Source of the DNA: Nostoc sp. ATCC 53789
GTDB lineage: Bacteria > Cyanobacteriota > Cyanobacteriia > Cyanobacteriales > Nostocaceae
Assembly (NCBI RefSeq): GCF_009873495.1
Contig: NZ_CP046703.1
Coordinates: 6,414,501 to 6,478,500 of the forward strand
Direction of reading: 5' to 3'
Length of the DNA stretch: 64,000 bases
Part shown: piece after piece, positions 42,739 through 50,866 of the stretch
Layout: every line of letters starts with the position of its first letter
Position numbering within the stretch: position 1 is the first letter of the stretch
Position numbers and translations under genes: made by a program
The notes under the pieces: model-generated
Told to the model about the DNA's origin: nothing
The model's input: the letters and a program-made list of their open reading frames with translations, nothing else
The model's database searches: none

Positions 42739-44331
42739 ATGTTTTATAAATCATTTCCACTATTGGTGATTGGTTTATGGGGAGTTATAGTACTGCCTTT
42801 GCCAAATAGGGTAAGTGCCATAACTCCTCTAACGCGAGCAGAGATTCAGGATCTCCGCAACATAGTACAACTGATACCCAAAGATAAGCTAAAGAAACGT
42901 CCTGCACGTAAATTAGACGCAATGACTCCTGGGGACGGGGTGGCAACTGGTCGAGCTTCCCTAGCAGATTTGCGTTTCAATGATGGCTCTCTGGCACGAG
43001 TTGGAGAACAGGCGTTATTTCAATTTTTGCCGAAGACACGTGACTTTAAACTTTCAAATGGGACTGTCTTGCTACTCATCCCACCAGGACAGGGGCAAAC
43101 ACGTATACAAACACCAAATGCAGCAGCAGCAATTCGTGGTTCAGCATTATTTGTACGCTACAACCAACAAACAGACACCACGATTGTGGGTGCGCTAACA
43201 AATAGTGGCATTGAAGTTTCTAACAAAGAAGCTTCTGAAACTAAGGTGCTAGAAGCAGGGCAAATGGTGATTATAGTTAAAGGAAAGTTTGAAAGGTTAT
43301 ATGATTTTGATCTGAGAAATTTTTATGAAACGAGCCAACTAGTTCGGGAACTTGATTTGAACAGGCAAAGTCCTGTGCCTACGCCTGATCCTGCAATCAC
43401 CAGTGTTCAAGCCGAAACTGCTGCGGCTTTGAAAGCACAGCCACCGATAAAAGGTGAGGGAGTAATTGAAAATCCCTCTTTTGTGCAACTAACTCCTACA
43501 CCTGATACCTCAGCTACAACAAAACCTGATACCTCAGCTACAACAAAACCTGATACCTCAGCTACAACAAAACCTGACACTTCAGCTACAACAAAACCTA
43601 ACACCTCAACTACAACAAAACCTAACACTTCAGCTACAACAAAACCTGACACTTCAACTACAACAAAACCTGACACTTCAACTACAACAAAACCTGACAC
43701 TTCAACTACAACAAAACCTGACACTTCAACTACAACAAAACCTGACACTTCAACTACACCTGTAACCCCAACCCCAATAGAGACAACACCTTTAACCCCG
43801 ACTCCAATAGAGACAACACCTGTAACCCCAACCCCGACAGAGACAACACCTGTAACCCCGACTCCAATAGAGACAACACCTGTAACCCCAACCCCGACAG
43901 AGACAACACCTGTAACCCCGACTCCAACAGAGACAACACCTGTAACCCCGACTCCAACAGAGACAACACCTGTAACCCCGACTCCAATAGAGACAACACC
44001 TGTAACCCCAACCCCAACAGAGACAACACCTGTAACCCCGACTCCAACAGAGACAACACCTGTAACCCCGACTCCAATAGAGACAACACCTGTAACCCCG
44101 ACTCCAATAGAGACAACACCTGTAACCCCGACTCCAACAGAGACAACACCTGTAACCCCGACTCCAATAGAGACAACACCTGTAACCCCGACTCCGACAG
44201 AGACAACACCTGTAACCCCAACCCCGACAGAGACAACACCTGTAACCCCAACCCCGACAGAGACAACACCTGTAACCCCAACTCCGACAGAGACAACACC
44301 TGTAACCCCAAATGGCTCTCCAAGCACATAA
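42739..44331 (+). CDS. Secreted FecR-domain protein with long Thr/Pro repeat tail
   Basis: About 530 residues. ATG at 42739 gives a clean signal peptide (FPLLVIGLWGVIVLPLPNRVSA); a TTG at 42715 is the alternative. A FecR-like domain follows (about 45-200): DGVATGRASLADLRFNDGS, QTRIQTPNAAAAIRGSA, VLEAGQMVIIVKG. The rest is repeats: ten eight-residue units (DTSATTKP) then eighteen ten-residue units (VTPTPTETTP), a likely extended or wall-spanning stalk. The uninterrupted frames on the other strand across this region are artefacts of the repeats. The opposing neighbour encodes an outer-membrane barrel. Confidence 0.85.
   Translation: MFYKSFPLLVIGLWGVIVLPLPNRVSAITPLTRAEIQDLRNIVQLIPKDKLKKRPARKLDAMTPGDGVATGRASLADLRFNDGSLARVGEQALFQFLPKTRDFKLSNGTVLLLIPPGQGQTRIQTPNAAAAIRGSALFVRYNQQTDTTIVGALTNSGIEVSNKEASETKVLEAGQMVIIVKGKFERLYDFDLRNFYETSQLVRELDLNRQSPVPTPDPAITSVQAETAAALKAQPPIKGEGVIENPSFVQLTPTPDTSATTKPDTSATTKPDTSATTKPDTSATTKPNTSTTTKPNTSATTKPDTSTTTKPDTSTTTKPDTSTTTKPDTSTTTKPDTSTTPVTPTPIETTPLTPTPIETTPVTPTPTETTPVTPTPIETTPVTPTPTETTPVTPTPTETTPVTPTPTETTPVTPTPIETTPVTPTPTETTPVTPTPTETTPVTPTPIETTPVTPTPIETTPVTPTPTETTPVTPTPIETTPVTPTPTETTPVTPTPTETTPVTPTPTETTPVTPTPTETTPVTPNGSPST
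43504..43743. repeat. Ten 24-bp coding repeats (DTSATTKP)
   Basis: In-frame 24-bp units within the FecR-domain gene; variants are mostly GAT/AAC and GCT/ACT changes. No internal stop. Confidence 0.9.
43762..44301. repeat. Eighteen 30-bp coding repeats (VTPTPxETTP)
   Basis: In-frame 30-bp units at the 3' end of the FecR-domain gene, differing mainly at the codon for Thr or Ile and at CCA/CCG. Such arrays are prone to copy-number change and assembly error. Confidence 0.9.
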
Positions 44332-44392
44332 AACAAAACTGCTAATCCGGGGTACAAGACTCTCTGCAAACGCGGTTCTTTTTATCATAATT

Positions 44393-44620
44393 TTGCGTAA
44401 GTCCTGTACAACTTAGCTGCTCCAATGCAGTAGCACAGACTTATAACCGACACCTAAGCAAGAACAATTTTAGTGACTGACTCTACAGCAACCAAAGCAA
44501 AAAGTGATATTCCCTACGACCAGAGAACATCTGCTAACGCTAGATTAAATCAAGGATAGGACTTACACAGGGTTCACCGGATATCCTTATATAGTTCAAT
44601 GACATTCTGTGTGTAAGTTC
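44393..44620. repeat. Three copies of a GGACTTAC motif upstream of gor
   Basis: TTGCGTAAGTCCT (44393-44405) is inverted relative to AGGACTTACACAG (44558-44570), and CTGTGTGTAAGTTC (44607-44620) is inverted again, so the last two can pair around GGATATCC. The motif resembles insertion-sequence ends. No gene lies in the 326-bp gap to gor. Confidence 0.4.
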
Positions 44621-44657
44621 CCAGTAACTAACTTTTTGCTAGAGAGAACATAAATTT

Positions 44658-46034
44658 ATGACTTTTGATTACGACCTATTTGTAATTGGTGCGGGTTCTG
44701 GAGGCTTGGCGGCTTCCAAACGGGCGGCTAGCTATGGGGCAAAAGTGGCGATCGCTGAATATGATTTAGTTGGTGGGACTTGTGTGATTCGCGGTTGCGT
44801 TCCCAAAAAACTTATGGTCTATGCTTCTCACTTTCCCGCACTATTTAATGAAGCTTCAGGCTATGGTTGGAAAGTCGGTAATGCTGAGTTGGATTGGGAA
44901 TATTTCATTACATCTATAGATAAGGAAGTTCGGCGACTATCGCAACTACACATAAACTTCTTAGAAAAAGCCGGAGTAGAACTATTTTCCGGTCGCGCCA
45001 CATTGCTAGACTCTCACACCGTAGAAGTTGATGGACGCAAAGTGACAGCAGACAAAATTTTAATTGCTGTTGGCGGTCGTCCTATCAAACCAGATTTACC
45101 AGGGATGGAATATGGCATTACCTCTAACGAAATCTTTCATCTAAAAGAACAACCAAAACACATCGTCATTCTTGGCGCTGGTTATATCGGCACAGAATTT
45201 GCCTGTATTATGCGCGGTTTGGGTTCTGAAGTGACACAAATTACCAGAGGTGAAAAGATTTTGAATGGGTTTGATGAAGATGTCCGCACAGAAATTGAAG
45301 AGGGGATGACAAACCACGGAATTCGGCTGATTAAGAATAATGTGGTAAAAACAGTTGAACGTGTGGGGGAAGGGTTTAAACTTACTTTATCTGGGCAAGA
45401 CCAAGAACCAATAATCGCGGACGTATTTTTAGTGGCGACTGGTCGAACTCCCAATGTAGATGGACTAGGTTTAGAAAACGCTGGAGTTGATGTTGTCGCT
45501 AGTTCTATCGAAGGGCCTGGATATCCGACCACAAGTGCGATCGCAGTCAATAAATATAGTCAAACTAATCAACCGAATATCTTTGCCGTTGGCGATGTTA
45601 CTGACCGAATCAATTTAACTCCCGTCGCCATTGGTGAAGGACGAGCTTTTGCTGATAGTGAGTTTGGCAATAATCGCCGCGAATTCAGTCACGAAACTGT
45701 TCCCACAGCCATATTTTCTAACCCAGAAGCCGCAACAGTAGGCTTGACAGAAGCCGAAGCACGTGAAAAACTCGGTGATGGTGTAACAATTTTTCGCACT
45801 CGCTTTCGCCCCATGTACTATAGTTTGCCTGGGAAGCAAGAGAAGACAATGATGAAGTTGGTGGTTGATAGCAACACTGACAAAGTGCTAGGCGCTCACA
45901 TGGTGGGCGATAGTTCAGCTGAGATTATCCAAGGTGTAGCGATCGCTGTGAAGATGGGTGCAACTAAAAAAGACTTTGATGCAACTGTTGGTATCCATCC
46001 CTCCTCAGCCGAAGAATTTGTCACAATGCGGTAA
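44658..46034 (+). CDS. gor: Glutathione reductase (NADPH type)
   Basis: Regenerates GSH from GSSG; the cell's main protection for glutathione. The 458 residues have the expected set: VIGAGSGGLAASKRAA (FAD), redox pair C42-VIRG-C47, second Rossmann ILGAGYIGTEF with the following strand QITRGEK carrying an Arg consistent with NADPH, VGDVTDRINLTPVA and the C-terminal HPSSAEEF with the His-Glu base pair. It is paralogous to 20517-21875, and motif order is identical. ATG at 44658 is clear. The next gene follows 98 bp later and may be in the same transcript. Confidence 0.95.
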   Translation: MTFDYDLFVIGAGSGGLAASKRAASYGAKVAIAEYDLVGGTCVIRGCVPKKLMVYASHFPALFNEASGYGWKVGNAELDWEYFITSIDKEVRRLSQLHINFLEKAGVELFSGRATLLDSHTVEVDGRKVTADKILIAVGGRPIKPDLPGMEYGITSNEIFHLKEQPKHIVILGAGYIGTEFACIMRGLGSEVTQITRGEKILNGFDEDVRTEIEEGMTNHGIRLIKNNVVKTVERVGEGFKLTLSGQDQEPIIADVFLVATGRTPNVDGLGLENAGVDVVASSIEGPGYPTTSAIAVNKYSQTNQPNIFAVGDVTDRINLTPVAIGEGRAFADSEFGNNRREFSHETVPTAIFSNPEAATVGLTEAEAREKLGDGVTIFRTRFRPMYYSLPGKQEKTMMKLVVDSNTDKVLGAHMVGDSSAEIIQGVAIAVKMGATKKDFDATVGIHPSSAEEFVTMR

Positions 46035-46042
46035 TAAGAAAG

Positions 46043-46122
46043 AGTTAGGAGTTAAGAGTTATAAGTTGAATAAAAAAACTCATAACTTAAAATTCTTAAC
46101 TTATTAGCCCTAACTCCTAACT
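46043..46122. repeat. Inverted heptamer-type repeat between gor and the hydrolase gene
   Basis: AGTTAGGAGTTA (46043-46054) is perfectly complementary to TAACTCCTAACT (46111-46122), with further AACTT/AAGTT partial pairs between. This would fold into a long hairpin and may act as a processing or termination site. Confidence 0.6.
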
Positions 46123-46132
46123 ATTTACAGCT

Positions 46133-46768
46133 TTGCAATATATATATCTTCACGGTTTCGCTTCCAGTCCTAATTCTGCCAAAGCGCGGGATATAGGCGA
46201 TCGCTTTGCCAAAATTCAAACAAAGCTTAAAATCCCCGATCTCAATGCTGGCGATTTTTCGCAGTTAACAATCACTCGTCAGATCGCTCAAGTTGCCGCA
46301 GAATTTAGTAATGATTCTACACCAGTAACCCTGATTGGCTCAAGTTTAGGTGGTTTGACCGCCGCACACTTAGGACAGCAATATTTACAAGTAGAACGCC
46401 TTGTGCTGCTAGCACCAGCTTTTGGATTTTTATCCCATTGGTTGCCCAAGCTAGGCGATGAAGAAGTACAGCGTTGGCAGCAAGAAAAATATATCATGGT
46501 CTACCACTATGCAGAGGAGCGATCAATTCCTTTAAGTTACGATTTCGTTATAGATGCTGCCCAATACCAAGGAAAATTTTTGCAACGTTCTATTCCCACC
46601 CTAATTTTGCATGGAAAAAATGATGAAGTTATTCCCATCGAAGCTAGTCGAGACTTTGCGCGTTGCCGTTCTTGGGTGGAGTTAGTCGAACTCGACAGTG
46701 ACCATGCCTTGGGTGATGTTATGGAAGAAATTTGGCAGGCAATTCGTCTCTTTTGCCATTTACCTTGA
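46133..46768 (+). CDS. YqiA/YcfP-like alpha/beta hydrolase
   Basis: A 211-residue esterase-like protein. It starts MQYIYLHGFASSP (oxyanion side), has the nucleophile elbow LIGSSLGGLTA with Ser near 70, an Asp in HGKNDEVIP and a His in SDHALGD. The family's in vivo substrate is unsettled. The only usable start is TTG at 46133; no ATG is placed to give the domain. Heptamer-rich inverted repeats lie just upstream and downstream. Confidence 0.85.
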   Translation: MQYIYLHGFASSPNSAKARDIGDRFAKIQTKLKIPDLNAGDFSQLTITRQIAQVAAEFSNDSTPVTLIGSSLGGLTAAHLGQQYLQVERLVLLAPAFGFLSHWLPKLGDEEVQRWQQEKYIMVYHYAEERSIPLSYDFVIDAAQYQGKFLQRSIPTLILHGKNDEVIPIEASRDFARCRSWVELVELDSDHALGDVMEEIWQAIRLFCHLP

Positions 46769-46799
46769 GGTTATAAAATATTAGACTCTCATATAACTA

Positions 46800-46883
46800 A
46801 TGTCCTTAGTCATTTGTCCTTTGTTTAATTACTAACGACAAATGACAAATGACAAATGACCAATGACTAATGACTAATGACTA
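46800..46883. repeat. Heptanucleotide tandem repeat (STRR), AATGACA/AATGACT, overlapping the hisC start
   Basis: Seven 7-mers run from 46840 to 46883, preceded by inverted copies (TTAGTCATTTGTCC) at 46806-46820. The last three are perfect AATGACT units. ATG at 46863 opens MTND* whose TAA (46875-46877) overlaps the ATG at 46877, the same TAATG junction as at pheS. Confidence 0.85.
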
Positions 46884-48034
46884 AAATTATGCTTCCCTTC
46901 ATCCGGTCAGATTTAGCCCAATTTACCGCCTATAAACCCCATCCCAGCAGTGATACAGCCGATTCTGTCCCCACACAGTTTGATCGCCTGGATACAAATG
47001 AAAGCCCCTACGATTTACCACCTGAGTTAAAAGAGAAGCTAGCCTGGACATATCAGCAAGTAATTGAAACAAATCGTTATCCTGATGGTGGACATGAAAC
47101 TCTTAAGGATGCGATCGCAGAATACGTCAATGAATCAGCCGCCCTCCCACTATCCAATACTGCTGCCAATATTTCTGTTGGAAATGGTTCTGATGAACTA
47201 ATCCGCTCTTTATTAATTGCGACTTGTTTAGGAAAAGAAGGTTCAATTCTCGTTGCCAATCCTACTTTCTCTATGTACGGAATTTTGGCACAAACTTTGG
47301 GAATTCCTGTCGTAACGGTGGGTAGAAACGAAACAAATTTTGAAATTGACTTAAAAGCCGCACAGTCTGCGATCGAACAAACTCAAAATCCCCCCATTCG
47401 CGTAGTTTTCGTAGTACATCCCAATTCGCCGACTGCCAATAGCTTAACTACGGCAGAGTTGGCATGGTTAAGAAGTCTGAGCGAACATATCTTGGTAGTA
47501 ATTGATGAAGCTTACTTTGAATTCAGTCAAACTACCCTAGTAGGTGAATTAGCGCAGCACCCCAACTGGGTAATATTACGCACTTTTTCTAAAGCTTTCC
47601 GATTGGCATCTCTCCGTGTTGGTTATTGCGTCGCTCATCCCGAAGCGATCGCCATTTTAGAAAAAGTTCGCTTACCTTACAATCTTCCCAGCTTTTCCAT
47701 AGCAGCAGCATTAGTTGCTTTACAAAACCGCACCCTCTTACTAGAGTCCATTCCCCAAACCTTGAGTGAACGATCCAAACTCATCGAAATTTTATCCCAA
47801 CAACCAGAACTACAAATTACCGCAAGCTCTGCTAATTTTATTTACCTACGCCTTAAACCCAATGGCTTAAATTCACAAGATGCTGTGCTAAAAACTTTCC
47901 ACCAGAAACTTAGAAAACTCGGCACTCTTGTACGACACATTAGCGGAGGATTGCGAATTACTGTTGGGACAATAGAAGAAAACGCCCGCACGGTTACGAG
48001 AGTCCAAGCAGCAATAGCCGATTTGGAATTTTAG
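46877..48034 (+). CDS. hisC: Histidinol-phosphate aminotransferase
   Basis: The PLP enzyme for the seventh step of histidine synthesis; it can also transaminate aromatic keto acids. The 385 residues have LDTNESPYDLPPELK, NRYPDGGHETLKDAIAEY, GNGSDELIRSL, HPNSPTANSL, VIDEAYFEF and the PLP-lysine motif RTFSKAFRLASLRVGY. Start is ATG 46877 inside the heptamer array or ATG 46889 (MLPFIRSDLAQF); the latter is closer to homologue starts. No other his genes are adjacent, as usual in cyanobacteria. Confidence 0.95.
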   Translation: MTKIMLPFIRSDLAQFTAYKPHPSSDTADSVPTQFDRLDTNESPYDLPPELKEKLAWTYQQVIETNRYPDGGHETLKDAIAEYVNESAALPLSNTAANISVGNGSDELIRSLLIATCLGKEGSILVANPTFSMYGILAQTLGIPVVTVGRNETNFEIDLKAAQSAIEQTQNPPIRVVFVVHPNSPTANSLTTAELAWLRSLSEHILVVIDEAYFEFSQTTLVGELAQHPNWVILRTFSKAFRLASLRVGYCVAHPEAIAILEKVRLPYNLPSFSIAAALVALQNRTLLLESIPQTLSERSKLIEILSQQPELQITASSANFIYLRLKPNGLNSQDAVLKTFHQKLRKLGTLVRHISGGLRITVGTIEENARTVTRVQAAIADLEF

Positions 48035-48042
48035 CAATTCAC

Positions 48043-48597
48043 TCAATAATTAAATCGGCTATCCATCTCACTGCCCAAACGACGTACTAATCCTACCGTT
48101 TGTGGCAGCACACCTACCAAAAGAGCAAAAGCAACATCCGGTAAAAGAGCCACTATTTCTGGTGGAAAGTATTGTTCAAATTGATCGAGAATTTTCTGAA
48201 CTCGCTGCCCAGGTATTGGATTTTCTGTAATTTGTTTGATCAATCGAATCCACTGCCGCCTAATCAAGTAAGCTTTCTGCCGTTCTTCATTAGAATCGGG
48301 AGTTAATAAAGACAGATTACCTATGGGCAGTGCCCTTTGGCAATCACAGTCGTAATCCCCACCCACAGCAGCCCCAGGCCCAGCAAACTCTGCATGGTAG
48401 CGTTTAAAGAGAATTAATCCATTCCGTCTACGACTATTGACGATGAAAACTTCTCCACTGTGTAAACGTGTAAGGATATCCGAGCCTTGAGATTGCTCAG
48501 TTCCATCTGGCATGACAACAGAGTCAAGGAAACTAGTTTTAGGGTAATAAGTTGATACCATAGAGATTTGATAGCGTCGATGCTGTTCGCTATCCAT
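48043..48597 (-). CDS. Conserved-looking hypothetical protein
   Basis: About 184 residues from ATG 48597 (MDSEQHRRYQIS); a GTG at 48636 would add 13. It is probably soluble and shows GSDILTRLHSGEVFIVNSRRR, a GGDYDCDCQR motif, and a C-terminal helical half with FALLVGVLPQTVGLVRRLG. The DCDC motif could bind metal, but nothing was recognised. It converges with hisC, 8 bp apart. Confidence 0.7.
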   Translation of the reverse strand: MDSEQHRRYQISMVSTYYPKTSFLDSVVMPDGTEQSQGSDILTRLHSGEVFIVNSRRRNGLILFKRYHAEFAGPGAAVGGDYDCDCQRALPIGNLSLLTPDSNEERQKAYLIRRQWIRLIKQITENPIPGQRVQKILDQFEQYFPPEIVALLPDVAFALLVGVLPQTVGLVRRLGSEMDSRFNY

Positions 48598-49212
48598 GTT
48601 TTTTAAACTTTCAACGAATTTGGTAGTAGTATGCACTTCAAAAAGTAACTAACTTTGATGTCAAATCAGATTTTTGAATTCTTTTATTATCAAGAGTCTT
48701 TTGGTCAATTTCACTAAGATAGTAATAAATACACATTGCTTAGTAATTGAGTGATCATATTTTATGGGATATAACCAGATTTGTCCCCAAATTTAGAGAG
48801 TGTTTTATTAAAGTTTTTATAAAGATGAATATCTTAATTACAAAGTTATTATGAGGAATCGCTTATTTAATAAGGTATTTGTACAGCTAAATTCTATTGT
48901 AATCCATTTATTCTATCTATATAAAATACTCTAAAATAGTTGTTATTTAATGACAAGTTAAAACAGACAAATTGTAACACTTAATTATTTGGGTAAATTT
49001 TTTCAATCTTATATTTTTATTAAAATAAATTAATAAAAATATCCACGAAAAATCTCGAGAAAATCTACTTAAACCAATTATCTAAAGCTATACATATCAA
49101 CCTATTTAGCTAACATTGGCTAATTTTTTAATTAGGTTAATTTATACTTTGGTTGCCGATATTGGTGATAGATTTTCTCCAAACTAATTAGAAAATAAAA
49201 ATTTACAAAAAT
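48598..49212. other. AT-rich gap without a recognised gene
   Basis: About 600 bp of strongly AT-rich DNA between two minus-strand genes. No frame, repeat array or RNA was recognised. It presumably carries the promoter of the 48043-48597 gene. Confidence 0.4.
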
Positions 49213-49860
49213 TCAGATACTGAAATTAGCACTCAGATGCTTGTGCAATAACATCTGGCTTGAGCGTCCTAATAAAAATGTATTCCAATTCGATTCCACT
49301 TTATGTACCCGATATCCCACCTTAAAATAAAGTTGCCTTGCCTGATGATTATTTTCCAAAACGTGAAGATATAAGTCTTGAAATCCCCATTCGCGGGAAA
49401 CTTTTTCACAGCTAGTCAGTAACTCTGAAGCCACGCCTTGTCTACGGTATTTTGGGTGAACCGCTAAATTAGATAAGTAAGGAAAACCTATGCCAGCCTG
49501 GCCCCACGAATCGCTGTAACGTACACCCAGTTCCACACTTCCTACTAAGTTATTAGCCCCACCATTGTTAGCTTCTAAGGCGACTAAACAAACATGACGG
49601 GGTGGAGGTGATGTCATCCGATGCCTTAAGTCTTCGTAAATACCCAGACGTAGCAATGGAAAAGCCCATCCCCACATACCTTTTTGGGAGTGAAAGCTTT
49701 CAGCAATAATTTGGGAAACACCGATCAAATCAGTAGGTGTAGCTGTACGAATCTGAAATTCGCAGCAAGCTGGATCGATTGGCTGTTGCTGGTATGGATG
49801 AAAAGACCGATATTTCAAGGCTAGTTTAGTATTGATTTTATTCAACGAAAATTTTCTCAA
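49213..49860 (-). CDS. GNAT-family N-acetyltransferase
   Basis: A 215-residue protein with the GNAT core at about 35-195: FQIRTATPTDLIGVSQIIAE, VGSVELGVR, LSNLAVHPKYRRQGVASELL (acetyl-CoA loop), DLYLHVLENNHQARQLYFKVGY. It resembles the RimI-like group but the substrate is unknown. The start appears to be TTG at 49860 (MRKFSLNKINTKLALKYRS), since the first internal Met lies inside the domain. Confidence 0.82.
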   Translation of the reverse strand: MRKFSLNKINTKLALKYRSFHPYQQQPIDPACCEFQIRTATPTDLIGVSQIIAESFHSQKGMWGWAFPLLRLGIYEDLRHRMTSPPPRHVCLVALEANNGGANNLVGSVELGVRYSDSWGQAGIGFPYLSNLAVHPKYRRQGVASELLTSCEKVSREWGFQDLYLHVLENNHQARQLYFKVGYRVHKVESNWNTFLLGRSSQMLLHKHLSANFSI

Positions 49861-50866
49861 ATATCCTCAAACACCCTTTTAACCGCATAAAAACTTTATA
49901 TATTCCCAGTAGATTGAACTGACCTAAGACTGCTCATTTGCTTTTGCTTATAAGCATACAAAGTTTTACACTTTAGTTTGGGGCTTTATAGTCCGTCTTT
50001 TTGAAAGAGTCTTAGAAGTTACAGCTTCATAAAGCTAGAATCTTAAGTTCAGTAGGATTAGATGCATCCCTTGCTTGAGATAGGGAGTATATCAGTCTGT
50101 TTACCACAAAAACATCTGTAAATCGTACAGATTTAGGTTAATGGGTAGATGTATAGCATAACTTACCTGTAGGCATTACCTATAAAATTGTTAAGTAAGT
50201 ACACTAACAACAAACTTTAGTTGTAAACCATCTTTAGGTGTAATACTGAACTTATTTATGCAATTGACGCTACACTAACAAGACTTTGCTGCTAAGTAAT
50301 AGAAACAGGCTGTACAGATGCTACGCAGGAATATTGCAGATTCCTATCCCTGACTTATTCACCAATACCACTTGTCTTAATGATAGTTCTGATTGCTAAA
50401 TTAGAAAGAGGTATTTGTCTAATAGTATACTTTGGTTTTAAATCTTATTGTTTTAATTTTGCTGACTCTACCATGACTACCATAAATAAAATTTACGTGC
50501 AAGTGTTAGTACAACTGCTGCGGAGGGAAAACTTAATATGCAGCTTCATCTGGATTTTTCAGCTAGCTATGAGTGCTGTATGTAGTATTAGACATTGCTC
50601 GCAGGAGGTGAAAGAAGATTTGACTAGCAAGGATCGACTCTATAACCCTATAACTGACTATGAAAGCAATTACACTGCACTAAAGCAAACGGTAATAGGT
50701 ATAAGCAATTGAAACGAATTACCGTGAGTAAACGCTCCTACACTCAGCAGTCATGTAGCCAAAGAGCCTTATTGGTGGAAATGCTCTGCTCTTACCTGAC
50801 TCAGAAAAATCCTTCCCTGATCAGATTATTCTTTATCCGACTGCCGTTGCAGCAGGAAAGCGGTGC
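49861..50866. other. 1-kb gap upstream of cyaC
   Basis: No convincing gene. A 110-codon frame at 50380-50712 lacks a ribosome site and family resemblance and is not called. The stretch 50140-50340 has several TA-rich palindromic patches. AGGAAAG lies about 10 bp before the cyaC ATG and is a good ribosome binding site. The long leader suggests regulation of cyaC. Confidence 0.4.

Noticed and set aside
43407..44388. Three minus-strand frames rich in Val/Gly, Leu/Ser or Cys/Tyr repeats
   Set aside because: Antisense shadows of the coding repeats in the FecR-domain gene, which has the signal peptide and recognised domain.
50380..50712. A 110-codon frame upstream of cyaC
   Set aside because: No ribosome binding site, no recognisable family, and composition like the surrounding non-coding DNA.
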